Assembly (NCBI RefSeq): GCF_003729955.1
Contig: NZ_RJTX01000002.1
Location: 806,001 to 870,000, forward strand
Source: Chryseobacterium daecheongense
Lineage (GTDB): Bacteria > Bacteroidota > Bacteroidia > Flavobacteriales > Weeksellaceae
Direction of reading: 5' to 3'
DNA: 64,000 nt
Shown: positions 1 to 8,902 of the stretch, in pieces
Layout of the letters: every line of letters starts with the position of its first letter
Position numbering within the stretch: the stretch's first letter is position 1
The notes under the pieces: model-generated
Databases searched by the model: none
Seen by the model: only the letters and a program-made list of their open reading frames with translations
What the model was told of the DNA's origin: nothing
Program-made: the position numbers and the translations under genes

Positions 1-741
1 AGTGTAGGATACGGCGGACGTCCTGACAGAGATGGAAGAGTAACATTGGACGCTTGTATTATGGATGAAAACTATAATATTGGTTCTGTGGCCTGTCTGG
101 AAAACATCAAAAATCCGATTTCCGTGGCCAGAGCCGTCATGGAAAAAACACCCCATGTTATGCTGGTAGGAGACGGAGCATTTCAGTTTGCAATTTCACA
201 AGGTTTTAAAAAAGAAAACCTTTTGACTCCGGAATCCGAAAAAGAATGGAAAGATTGGTTAAAAACAAGCCAATATAAACCCATCGTTAATATTGAAAAC
301 CACGATACCATTGGAATGATCGCATTAGATGCACAGGGAAATCTTTCAGGAGCGTGTACAACCAGTGGAATGGCCTTCAAAATGCATGGGAGAGTAGGGG
401 ATTCGCCAATCATCGGAGCGGGATTATTTGTTGATAATGAAGTAGGGGCAGCAACAGCAACCGGTCATGGAGAAGAAGTGATCCGAACCGTGGGAACTCA
501 TCTTGTGGTAGAATTAATGAGACAGGGGAGAAATCCGCAACAAGCATGTAAAGAAGCGGTAGAAAGGATTGTGAAAATCGCCCAGAGAAGAAATAAAAAC
601 TTAAAAGACATTCAGGTTGGCTTTATTGCCTTAAATAAAAAAGGCGAATATGGTTCTTATTGTATTCAGGACGGATTTAGCTTTGCCGTTCATGATCAGA
701 AAGGAAACAGATTGGAAAAACCTGAATTTGCTTTACAATAA
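1..741 (+). CDS. N(4)-(beta-N-acetylglucosaminyl)-L-asparaginase (glycosylasparaginase), 5' truncated
   Basis: Ntn-hydrolase that cleaves the GlcNAc-Asn bond left after N-glycan release, normally periplasmic. The reading frame is open from base 1, so the N-terminus lies outside the window; the TTG at 46 is internal. The visible part holds the end of the alpha chain (SVGYGGRPDRDG, GSVACLENIKNPISVAR) and the whole beta chain. The self-cleavage motif NHDTIG has its nucleophile Thr at 307-309, immediately after Asp 304-306. GRVGDSPIIGAG and ATATGHGEE, which line the active site in this family, follow. It closely resembles the flavobacterial (Elizabethkingia-type) enzyme as I recall it. Confidence 0.93.
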   Translation, partial: SVGYGGRPDRDGRVTLDACIMDENYNIGSVACLENIKNPISVARAVMEKTPHVMLVGDGAFQFAISQGFKKENLLTPESEKEWKDWLKTSQYKPIVNIENHDTIGMIALDAQGNLSGACTTSGMAFKMHGRVGDSPIIGAGLFVDNEVGAATATGHGEEVIRTVGTHLVVELMRQGRNPQQACKEAVERIVKIAQRRNKNLKDIQVGFIALNKKGEYGSYCIQDGFSFAVHDQKGNRLEKPEFALQ

Positions 742-759
742 TACCCTTAACAAACTCCT

Positions 760-1317
760 GTGAAGAAAATAATTATTGCTTCTTTATTTTGTGTCCTTTC
801 CTGTATGGAAGATAAGAAAGGACCTATACCTCAAATACGGCCTCCATCTGTAAATAACGTTTCGGCCAATAAAACCAACGAATCTGAAGCCGCTAAAAAA
901 TGGCTGATAAAAAACATTGAAAGTTATTTCCAGGCAGATCCGGGAAATATGGATAAGGTGATGCAAAACATCACTACCAGGGATTACTACAATTATAAAA
1001 CTGATGCCATGAATGTAGATATGGATGTAGATGGAAGCCTCACTTTAAAAGAGTTTCAGGATAAATGGAGAATGAAATTTGATGTTCAGAAAGCAGGAAT
1101 AGGGGTAGGATTTTTAATAACCGGACAGGATTGGGATGAGATAAAAGTTTCAAAATGCGATTTGATTTTGGAGACCCTTGATGATACTTATCTATTTGAT
1201 GTGATTCTCATAGATAAAAAATATGATGTAAAATATCCCATTACAATAAGCGTTATCAAAAATCAGAGCTCTTTTCTGATTGAAGATATATTACAGGAAG
1301 TACCTCAATCTAATTAA
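760..1317 (+). CDS. putative lipoprotein, DUF3828-like
   Basis: 185-residue protein with a GTG start 18 bases after the preceding stop. The N-terminus is a lipoprotein signal: basic MKK, a hydrophobic stretch and lipobox LSC, with Cys about residue 15. The mature part is a compact alpha+beta domain with AAKKWLIKNIESYF near the front and a repeated aromatic/acidic pattern (RDYYNYKTDAMNVDMDVDG). This layout recalls DUF3828/NTF2-like lipoproteins, but I cannot confirm the family. It may be co-transcribed with the glycosylasparaginase upstream and cutC downstream (14-base gap). Function unknown. Confidence 0.6.
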   Translation: MKKIIIASLFCVLSCMEDKKGPIPQIRPPSVNNVSANKTNESEAAKKWLIKNIESYFQADPGNMDKVMQNITTRDYYNYKTDAMNVDMDVDGSLTLKEFQDKWRMKFDVQKAGIGVGFLITGQDWDEIKVSKCDLILETLDDTYLFDVILIDKKYDVKYPITISVIKNQSSFLIEDILQEVPQSN

Positions 1318-1331
1318 TTATAAAAGAAAGA

Positions 1332-1994
1332 ATGTCAAAAATAGAAATAGCATGTTTCAATCCCGAATCGGCAATGATTGCCTTTGAAAATGGAGCAGAC
1401 AGAATAGAATTATGTGACGGGCTTAGTGAAGGAGGAACGACTCCCGATTTTGAAACAGCCAGAACACTCCGTGAAAAGATCAATATCCCGATTTTTGTAA
1501 TGATCCGCCCTCGTGGAGGTGATTTTACTTATTCTGATGCAGAGTTTGAACAAATGAAGGACGAATTATCTCAGTTAAAAGCTTTACAGGTAGATGGATT
1601 TGTTTTTGGGATTTTAGATGAAAATGATGAGGTAAATATCGAACAGAATAAAGCTTTAGTTGAACTGGCAAATCCTCTTCCATGTACCTTCCATCGAGCT
1701 TTTGATAGAGCAAAAGACCTTGAGATCTCTTTGGAAAAAGTAATTGACTGTGGCTTTAAAACCATCCTCACTTCCGGACAAAAACCTAATGTCTCCGAAG
1801 GAAAAGAAAACCTGAGAAAACTGGTGGAGCTTTCTAATGGAAGAATCGAAATTTTAGTGGGTGGCGGGCTTCGCTCAACCAATATAGAAGAGATCAGGGA
1901 ATTTACCAAAGCAGGATATTTTCATTCTTCTGCCATTACGGATGGTGGTGCTTTTGCCAATCCGACTGAAGTGGTTGCTTTAAAGAGTAAATAA
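1332..1994 (+). CDS. cutC: CutC family protein (copper homeostasis)
   Basis: 220 residues, close to the usual CutC length. The TIM-barrel family signatures are all present: IEIACFNPESA at the N-terminus, GADRIELCDGLSEGGTTPD around residues 20-40, IFVMIRPRGGDF, DGFVFGILDENDEVN, CTFHRAFD, and the phosphate-binding-like end ILVGGGLRSTNI. CutC is a cytoplasmic protein historically linked to copper tolerance; its biochemical role is unsettled. It starts 14 bases after the lipoprotein gene and may share its transcript. Nothing abnormal is seen. Confidence 0.93.
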   Translation: MSKIEIACFNPESAMIAFENGADRIELCDGLSEGGTTPDFETARTLREKINIPIFVMIRPRGGDFTYSDAEFEQMKDELSQLKALQVDGFVFGILDENDEVNIEQNKALVELANPLPCTFHRAFDRAKDLEISLEKVIDCGFKTILTSGQKPNVSEGKENLRKLVELSNGRIEILVGGGLRSTNIEEIREFTKAGYFHSSAITDGGAFANPTEVVALKSK

Positions 1995-2004
1995 AAACAG
2001 TTTT

Positions 2005-2098
2005 AACACAAAGTTTTTTTAAAGGCTCTGGTTTATTTTAAGAAAGCAAAGAATAGCGACAAAGTCGCTTAAGAAGACAGCTTAATCAAATTTATTCT
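2005..2098. repeat. degenerate copy of AACGCAAAG palindromic repeat (family B)
   Basis: Intergenic DNA between cutC and the beta-mannosidase gene. It begins with AACACAAAG and holds the core GCAAAGAATAGCGACAAAGT followed by CGCTTAAGAAG, the same core found in the four fuller copies at 21.4-24.1 kb. The far CTTTGCGTT end is missing. A GCGAC/GTCGC hairpin sits at its centre. Confidence 0.6.
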
Positions 2099-2207
2099 CA
2101 AGTATTAACTTATCTGAAACTGATGAACATGCAACTTGGGCTTCTTATTAATTTTAATAATCCTCTTCTTAAAAATGGCATTCACAGAATTGTAAACAAA
2201 TTGATCG

Positions 2208-4694
2208 ATGAATAAAACAATCCTTTTTGCTTTCCTTCTTATTCAGAATATTATCTCTGCACAGCTTGCAGAACATAGTTTATCTGGTGAAAAATGGCAG
2301 TTCAAAAATGCTAAAGATAACAATTGGCTTTCGGCAAAAGTTCCAGGGACAGTTCATTTGGATCTGATGGATCACAACATAATTCCGGATCCCTTCAAAG
2401 ATGAAAATGAAAAGAAAGTACAATGGGTGGAAAATGAAGACTGGGACTATCAGACCAGTTTTACAGTTTCATCAAAACAGTTGTCGGAAAGCCAAAATAT
2501 CGACTTGATTTTTAACGGATTGGACACCTTTTCAGAGATCTATCTCAATGGTAAATTATTGAAGAAAACAGATAATATGTTCAGGAAATGGGTGATTCCC
2601 GTTAAAGAACATCTGAAGTCCGGTGAAAATATATTGTTGGTTCAATTTAAATCGGCAGTCAGTACCGGGAAAGAATTAGCAAAAAAGGTTCTGTTTACCA
2701 TGCCGGAATCTCCCAGAAGTTTTGTGAGAAAAGCGCAGTATCATTTCGGATGGGATTGGGGACCGAGATTGGTAACGGCGGGAATCTGGAAAGACGTAAA
2801 ATTGGAGTTCTGGAACAATGCTAAACTTGAAAACGTAAAAGTTGGGCAAAAAAATCTTACCAAAGATAAAGCGGATCTTGCTATTCAGGCTGAAATTATT
2901 ACTGAAAAAGAAGGAAAATATACTGTTTCCATCAATAATAAGCCATTTAACTTTCAATTGAAAAAAGGGAAGAATGCTATTCAGATTCCTTATGCAATTA
3001 TTAATCCGAAATTATGGCAGCCGAATGGGTGGGGAAAACAGGAATTATACCCCATCAGAGTGTCTTTGCAAAAAGGCTCAATTCATATTGCCGATAAAGA
3101 CTTCAATATTGGTCTTAGAACGGTGGAATTAATTCAGGAAAAAGATAGCAAAGGAAAATCATTTTATTTTAAAGTCAATGGAAACCCATTGTATATCAAA
3201 GGAACGAACTGGATTCCCGGAGACAGCTTTTCCCCAAGAATGACGAAAGAGAAGTACCAACATCTGATCAAGCAGGCTAAAGAAGCAAATATGAATATGA
3301 TCAGAGTCTGGGGTGGCGGAATATATGAAGATGATGAATTCTATAAGGCCTGTGACGAAAACGGTATTTTGGTTTGGCAGGATTTTATGTTTGCCGGAAG
3401 CTTTTATCCTTCGGATGAACATTTTCTGAATAATGTGAAAGAAGAAGTGGAAGATCAGGTCAACCGTTTGCAGAACCATCCTTCAATTGCTTTATGGTGC
3501 GGAAATAATGAAGTGGATGAAGCCATTGTAAATTGGGGATATCAAAAACAATTCAACTATTCAAAAGAAGATTCATTACAGGTCTGGAAAGATTACAGAA
3601 AAGTTTTTCATGAACTTATTCCAAATACTTTAAAAGAAAACGCGACAGCAGATAAAAATATCTATTGGCCAAGTTCACCTTCTATCGGATGGGGACATCA
3701 AGAAAGCTTAACCGAAGGAGATTCCCATTACTGGGGAGTCTGGTGGGGAGAACAGCCATTTGAGATCTATAATGAAAAAGTGGGACGATTTATGTCTGAG
3801 TACGGTTTCCAGGGAATGCCTACCTTGGAAACAACCAAAACCATGTTTTCAGGGAATCCGGACCTGAGTTTACAAAATCCAACCATTAAAGCCCACGAAA
3901 AACATTCACGAGGATGGCAGATCATAGATGAATACATCAAAAGAGATTATATATTTCCTGCAGATTTCGTAAAATACAACTATGTTTCTCAATTGGTCCA
4001 GGCACGGGGAATGCAGATTGCCATTGAGGCCCACCGCCGTGCAAAGCCTTATAATATGGGAACTTTATATTGGCAGCTGAATGATTGCTGGCCGGTGGTT
4101 TCTTGGTCTTCAATAGATTATCTTGGAAATTGGAAAGCACTCCACTATCAGGTGAAAAGAAGCTTTGAACAACAGGTGATTTTAACAGAGGAAAAAGAAG
4201 GTAATTTGAATTTTTACGCTATTAATGATGAATTAAAGAAATTCAACAATATAAGTTTAAGTATTCAAGTGGCTAAATTTAACGGCGAAATTATAAATCA
4301 AATTCATATTAGTCCCGCGGAAAAAGAATTGAATGATATACTGAAGCTTAATTCCGTTGAAATAAAAAAACTGATTGGAGACTCAGATAAAAGTAAAATC
4401 TTTTTAAAATTGTCCTTACAAGATCAACATGGAAATGTTATTGCTCAAAACAGTTATTACTTTTCCAAACCTAAAGATTTAAAGCTATCCCAACCGAATA
4501 TCCGGATCAACAAAATTTCTCCAATGGAAATTGAAATTTCCACTGATGTTCTGGCTAAAGATGTGTACCTGATCGGGGATGTTCATTTTAGTGATAATTT
4601 CTTCGATTTGCTGCCCCAAACTTCAAAGAGAATTCAGTTGTCAAAACCGTTGGAAAAAATAGAAGTGCTGAGTCTGTGGGATACTATGAATTAA
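2208..4694 (+). CDS. beta-mannosidase, glycoside hydrolase family 2, secreted
   Basis: 828-residue GH2 enzyme removing terminal beta-mannose from mannosides and N-glycan cores. A signal peptide ends near residue 19 (IISAQ), so it acts in the periplasm or outside. Domains in order: jelly-roll sugar-binding domain (about 20-190, VPGTVHLDLMDHN), Ig-like domain (about 190-300), TIM barrel (about 300-620, NPLYIKGTNWIPGD), then C-terminal beta domains. The acid/base Glu435 lies in WCGNNEVDE and the nucleophile Glu531 in FMSEYGFQG, both typical of beta-mannosidases. Together with the glycosylasparaginase upstream it suggests use of host N-glycans, though over 1.4 kb separates them. Confidence 0.92.
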   Translation: MNKTILFAFLLIQNIISAQLAEHSLSGEKWQFKNAKDNNWLSAKVPGTVHLDLMDHNIIPDPFKDENEKKVQWVENEDWDYQTSFTVSSKQLSESQNIDLIFNGLDTFSEIYLNGKLLKKTDNMFRKWVIPVKEHLKSGENILLVQFKSAVSTGKELAKKVLFTMPESPRSFVRKAQYHFGWDWGPRLVTAGIWKDVKLEFWNNAKLENVKVGQKNLTKDKADLAIQAEIITEKEGKYTVSINNKPFNFQLKKGKNAIQIPYAIINPKLWQPNGWGKQELYPIRVSLQKGSIHIADKDFNIGLRTVELIQEKDSKGKSFYFKVNGNPLYIKGTNWIPGDSFSPRMTKEKYQHLIKQAKEANMNMIRVWGGGIYEDDEFYKACDENGILVWQDFMFAGSFYPSDEHFLNNVKEEVEDQVNRLQNHPSIALWCGNNEVDEAIVNWGYQKQFNYSKEDSLQVWKDYRKVFHELIPNTLKENATADKNIYWPSSPSIGWGHQESLTEGDSHYWGVWWGEQPFEIYNEKVGRFMSEYGFQGMPTLETTKTMFSGNPDLSLQNPTIKAHEKHSRGWQIIDEYIKRDYIFPADFVKYNYVSQLVQARGMQIAIEAHRRAKPYNMGTLYWQLNDCWPVVSWSSIDYLGNWKALHYQVKRSFEQQVILTEEKEGNLNFYAINDELKKFNNISLSIQVAKFNGEIINQIHISPAEKELNDILKLNSVEIKKLIGDSDKSKIFLKLSLQDQHGNVIAQNSYYFSKPKDLKLSQPNIRINKISPMEIEISTDVLAKDVYLIGDVHFSDNFFDLLPQTSKRIQLSKPLEKIEVLSLWDTMN

Positions 4695-4803
4695 TTTGTT
4701 ATTCTGAGGGGGACGAAGAATCATATTTTCTTGCAATATGTCTTGTAAAAAAGACCATAACTCAAAATTCAGCCGTAAATTTGCGGCATATTCTTGAAAA
4801 GCT

Positions 4804-5712
4804 ATGGTCAATTTTGTTCTGATTGCGGTGTGTATTCTGGCGGGAATGATTTTCAAAGCAACAAAATCCATTCATCCCGATGCTCATAAAGGCATCAATA
4901 CCTGGATTCTTTATCTGGCTTTACCGGCAGTATCGTTTAAATATCTGCCAAAAGTACATTGGAGCACAGAAATGCTTTTTCCCATTGCGGCTACATTTCT
5001 TATAGCGGTTTGCTGTTTCTTTTTTATGATGTTTTACAGCAAGAGTAAGGGCTATTCAAGACGGTCCAGAAGCACATTGGAACTCACAAGCGGATACAGC
5101 AATACATCCTTTATAGGTTTTCCTCTGATCAGTGCATTTTATGGAGAAAGTTTGCTAAGTATTGCCATCATTTGTGATCAGACGATGTTCCTGGCCCTTT
5201 CCACATTGGGAATCATTGCAGCGGTGAAAGGAGGGAGCAAATCCGGGAAAGTAAGTGCCGCATTTATTCTGAAAAGATTGATCACTTTTCCTCCGTTTCT
5301 GGGATGTATAGCAGCATTAGTATTATCTCAGTTCATTGATTTTACTATGGCAGAACCTTTTTTTGATAAACTGGCGGCAACTGTAAGTCCGTTAGCTTTG
5401 TTCTCGGTGGGGTTACAGTTAAAATTCAATGGTTGGAAAAAACTGATTCCACAAATGTCGGCTTCCATGTTGTATAAGCTGATTCTAGCTCCGGCAATTG
5501 TTCTTGGAGCTGCTTTATTGTTCGGAATAAAAGGCAATATTGCCAAGATCACCATTTTTGAAGCAGCAATGCCCACAGTAGTCACTTCCAGTATTATTGC
5601 AGAACAATTCCGGTTGAATACCAAACTGACCAACTTGATCATTGGATTTAGTATTGTTGTAGGTTTTCTAACTTCTGCAATTTGGTATAAAGTGCTTGAT
5701 TTTATATTCTGA
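4804..5712 (+). CDS. AEC family transporter (auxin efflux carrier-like)
   Basis: 302-residue inner-membrane protein with about ten hydrophobic segments in the two five-helix halves typical of AEC transporters. Family hallmarks include LELTSGYSNTSFIGFPLISAFYG in the first half and a conserved second half ending EAAMPTVVTSSIIAEQF. Substrates in the family include malonate and other carboxylates, but nothing here fixes the substrate. The stop TGA at 5710-5712 abuts the stop of the convergent gene at 5713. The 109-base gap upstream holds a fragment ATTCTGAGGGGGACGAAGAA that looks like a relic of the flavobacterial TTCTGACGAAGGAAGAATCT repeat. Confidence 0.85.
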   Translation: MVNFVLIAVCILAGMIFKATKSIHPDAHKGINTWILYLALPAVSFKYLPKVHWSTEMLFPIAATFLIAVCCFFFMMFYSKSKGYSRRSRSTLELTSGYSNTSFIGFPLISAFYGESLLSIAIICDQTMFLALSTLGIIAAVKGGSKSGKVSAAFILKRLITFPPFLGCIAALVLSQFIDFTMAEPFFDKLAATVSPLALFSVGLQLKFNGWKKLIPQMSASMLYKLILAPAIVLGAALLFGIKGNIAKITIFEAAMPTVVTSSIIAEQFRLNTKLTNLIIGFSIVVGFLTSAIWYKVLDFIF

Positions 5713-6186
5713 TTATTTCTCTAGCTGAAAATCATATAATAAAATAGAATCAATATCATCTCGCCATTCTTCTATAGAAGTGGTGTTACTTACAATAGGA
5801 ATGATAGAGGTAGGCTGATATGATGAAGTACCTTTCAATCTTATTTTAGCTTTGAAGGTCATTCTTTTCCCCGTTTTTTGAATAGTTTTCAATGCAATTA
5901 AAGAAGAGTTCATCATCTGAGCTTCAGAAAAAACAAATTCGATGCTGTTATCTTTTATATCATCTTTTTCGAAGCTTTTTAATGCCTCGAGCAAATCGAT
6001 TTTTTCTGTAATATTTTGTTCATCAACAGTTTTGAAATTGATAATCTTGTTCTCTTTTATTTCGGCTTTAAGGGTTATTTTTTTACCAATAGGAATTGTG
6101 ATTTCTTGCTTATTTACCGAAACTTTGTCTTGAGACTGAGCAGCAATTGCAAGAAAGAATGTGATAAGTAAAAAAAATCTTTTCAT
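5713..6186 (-). CDS. hypothetical secreted protein
   Basis: 157 residues with a clear signal peptide (MKRFFLLITFFLAIAAQSQ, cleavage probably after residue 17-19). The mature part is rich in short beta-forming stretches and Lys/Ile, for example ITIPIGKKITLKAEI and MTFKAKIRLKGTSS. No catalytic motif is visible. It is a single-gene unit converging on the AEC transporter with no intergenic base between stop codons. I do not recognise the family. Confidence 0.7.
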   Translation of the reverse strand: MKRFFLLITFFLAIAAQSQDKVSVNKQEITIPIGKKITLKAEIKENKIINFKTVDEQNITEKIDLLEALKSFEKDDIKDNSIEFVFSEAQMMNSSLIALKTIQKTGKRMTFKAKIRLKGTSSYQPTSIIPIVSNTTSIEEWRDDIDSILLYDFQLEK

Positions 6187-6291
6187 GGTTGGTTTCTTTT
6201 AGATTGAATTAAAGTATTTTAAGAACGATAAAAATAGAAATTATTGCAGTTTTCTAAAGAAAAATCTAACTTTACCCTTTAATTATTTCTC

Positions 6292-8739
6292 TTGCGATAC
6301 GCCCAGATTGTTTTACCGCTTAATTTAAAAGGATCTTTTACCTACAAAGTTCCCGAAGAATTAATACCCGCAATTCAGCCGGGAATGAGAGTTTTGGTCC
6401 CATTTCGCGGAAAGAAGATTTATACGGGAATTGTAGTTGAGCTTCACGATGCGGAACCTGAAAGTTTTGTGCCCCGCGAAATCATCAGTATTCTGGATGA
6501 ATTCCCGATTCTGCCTAAAGAGCAGATTGATTTCTGGAACTGGCTTTCAGAATATTATTTGTGCAATTTGGGAGAAATCTATCGATTTGCTTTTCCTTCC
6601 TCTTTAAAGCTGGAAAGTGAAACCTACCTGAAATTAAAACCTAATGTAACGGTTGATTTCGAAAATCTGGATGTGAATGAAATGTATCTTATTCAGGCAC
6701 TGGAAATAAGACAGCTTATCAACTTAACGGATATTGAAGCGTTTATCCCTAAAAAAGAGATCATTAAAACCATCAATTCACTGATAGACCTTCAATATAT
6801 TGAAATTGATGAGAAAATCTCCGAAAAATATAAAGCGAAAGAAATTGCTTACGTAAAGATCAATGAAGGGCTTTTGAACAATCAGGATCTTACGGAAATA
6901 CTTTCCAAGCTTAACAAAGCGCCTAAACAGAAAGATCTTTTCCTCCATATTTTAGATCAGCAAACCGAAAATCCCACCGGTTTTATCAAAAAATCCACTT
7001 TATTTGAAGATGGATACTTTGGGAATTCTCATTTCAAAGCATTGGTGGATAAAAACCTTGTGGAAGAATATTACCTTCAAAAAGACAGGCTTGAAAGCTA
7101 TGAAGGAGAAACAGAAGACATCGAAGAGCTTTCTGAAACACAAAAACAGGCGAATAAAGAAATTGAAGAAGCGTTTAACCATCATAAAAATGTATTGCTT
7201 CATGGCGTTACTTCTTCCGGGAAAACCCATATTTATCTTGAAAAGATTGAAGAATGCGTCAATTCCGGGAAAAATGTATTGTTTTTACTTCCTGAAATTT
7301 CTTTAACGAAGCAGATCACGCAAAGATTAGAAAAAAAATACGGGAAAAAGCTGGGTTTTTATCACCAGAAACTTACCGATTTTGAACGCGTTGAGGTCTG
7401 GAGAAGAATTAAAAACAATGATATACAAATTCTCATAGGAACACGGAATGCTTTATTCCTTCCATTTCAAAATATAGGCTTGATCGTGGTGGATGAAGAA
7501 CATGATTCGGCCTATAAGCCAAGAGAAGTTTCACCTTATTTCAATGCCAAAGATGCAGCATTGGTTTTGGCGGGGTTTTATGGTGCTAAAGTAATCCTGG
7601 GTTCTGCCACACCTTCTGTGGAGAGTTATTATCTGGCTCAGAAAAATAAATTGCAATATGTTTCCCTCAACGAAAGGTTTGGTAAGGTGAAATTGCCTGA
7701 GTATGAACTGATCAATTTCAAAGAAGCTCAGGAATCCAAAAAAACTTCCGGGAATTTTTCTTTGCGTTTACTGGAAGAGATTAAAAAAACGCTGGAAGAT
7801 AAAAATCAGACCATGATCCTTCACAACCGCCGTGGTTATGCCAATGTGGTGGAATGTGAAAGCTGTGGATATGTGAATTACTGCTCAAATTGTGACGTGG
7901 TCATGACCTATCACAAAGCGGCCAATGAAATGAAATGCCATTATTGCGGGCAAAGAGCGTCTAAGCCTAAAACCTGCCCGAAATGCCATTCCGAAAACCT
8001 TAACGAAAGAGGAGTGGGCGTAGAACAGATTCATGAAGAGGTATCCAAGCTGTTTCCGGATTATGAGGTAGACAGGATGGATGTAGATTCCATGCGAAAG
8101 AAATTTGCTTATGAAAAACTCTACGAGAAAATTGAAGAAGGAGAAACCGATATTATTGTAGGAACTCAGATGATTTCCAAAGGCCTGGATTTTGATCATA
8201 TCGAGCTGGTGGGAATTCCCAAAGCTGATTCTTTATTGTATGTTCAGGATTTCAGAGCAGAGGAAAGAGCGTATCAGTTGATCACTCAGGTTTCCGGAAG
8301 AGCGGGAAGGGTTTCTGGAAAGGGAAAAGTATTGATTCAGACCTACAATCCGGATCATTCTGTATTTCAGCTGATCAAAATGAATGAGGTGGCGAAAATA
8401 TATGAATATTTCTTACAAGAAAGACAGAAATTCCATTATCCGCCCTTCACGAAGCTGATCATGATTGAGCTAAAGCACCGTCGGGAAGATAAAGTGAACC
8501 GCGCTTCTCAATTCTTAGGGTCTGTGTTAAGAAAATATCTGCCGGAAGATTGTGTTTTAGGCCCGGAAAAAGCACAGATTGCGAAACTTAATAACCTGTA
8601 TCAGTTTCAGATATTGCTTAAGCTTCCGAGAGGAAAGAACTATGAGAAGTTCAAAAATCTGGTTTTGATAAGTTTGAATGAATTTGATAATATTACTGCT
8701 TATCAGAGCATCAAAAAAGACGTTTTTGTGGATTTTTAA
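6292..8739 (+). CDS. priA: primosomal protein N' (replication restart helicase PriA)
   Basis: 815-residue superfamily 2 helicase that reloads the replisome at stalled forks. A TTG start gives MRYAQIVLPLNLKGSFTYKVP, the conserved PriA N-terminus; no ATG lies nearby. The DNA-binding domain covers about 1-105. The helicase core has Walker A GVTSSGKTH (Lys311), DEEHD at 401-405 and GSATPS shortly after. A zinc-binding insertion carries eight Cys (522, 525, 531, 534, 549, 552, 562, 565). Late helicase motifs include GTQMISKGLDFD and QVSGRAGR. Length and motif order are ordinary. Confidence 0.97.
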   Translation: MRYAQIVLPLNLKGSFTYKVPEELIPAIQPGMRVLVPFRGKKIYTGIVVELHDAEPESFVPREIISILDEFPILPKEQIDFWNWLSEYYLCNLGEIYRFAFPSSLKLESETYLKLKPNVTVDFENLDVNEMYLIQALEIRQLINLTDIEAFIPKKEIIKTINSLIDLQYIEIDEKISEKYKAKEIAYVKINEGLLNNQDLTEILSKLNKAPKQKDLFLHILDQQTENPTGFIKKSTLFEDGYFGNSHFKALVDKNLVEEYYLQKDRLESYEGETEDIEELSETQKQANKEIEEAFNHHKNVLLHGVTSSGKTHIYLEKIEECVNSGKNVLFLLPEISLTKQITQRLEKKYGKKLGFYHQKLTDFERVEVWRRIKNNDIQILIGTRNALFLPFQNIGLIVVDEEHDSAYKPREVSPYFNAKDAALVLAGFYGAKVILGSATPSVESYYLAQKNKLQYVSLNERFGKVKLPEYELINFKEAQESKKTSGNFSLRLLEEIKKTLEDKNQTMILHNRRGYANVVECESCGYVNYCSNCDVVMTYHKAANEMKCHYCGQRASKPKTCPKCHSENLNERGVGVEQIHEEVSKLFPDYEVDRMDVDSMRKKFAYEKLYEKIEEGETDIIVGTQMISKGLDFDHIELVGIPKADSLLYVQDFRAEERAYQLITQVSGRAGRVSGKGKVLIQTYNPDHSVFQLIKMNEVAKIYEYFLQERQKFHYPPFTKLIMIELKHRREDKVNRASQFLGSVLRKYLPEDCVLGPEKAQIAKLNNLYQFQILLKLPRGKNYEKFKNLVLISLNEFDNITAYQSIKKDVFVDF

Positions 8740-8804
8740 CAATTTTTAACAAACTTTACACACTTTTATAAGGTGTTAATGCTCAGGTTTCTGACAATAA
8801 TTTC

Positions 8805-8812
8805 TACTTTTG
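8805..8812 (+). promoter_or_regulatory. -7 box of dacB promoter (TACTTTTG)
   Basis: Exact match to the Bacteroidota -7 consensus TAnnTTTG, 90 bases before the dacB ATG. No clear -33 TTTG was found at the right spacing. Confidence 0.4.
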
Positions 8813-8902
8813 ATCGTTGATTTAATGTTTGGCTCTTTTATTGATGATTTTTAACCGAATCGTTTTTATGACATCCAAACATAGAAACAAATTATAAGAT
8901 AG

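Noticed and set aside
760..762. Missing ATG as a sign of a broken lipoprotein gene
   Set aside because: The GTG start gives an intact lipoprotein signal and the frame is uninterrupted.
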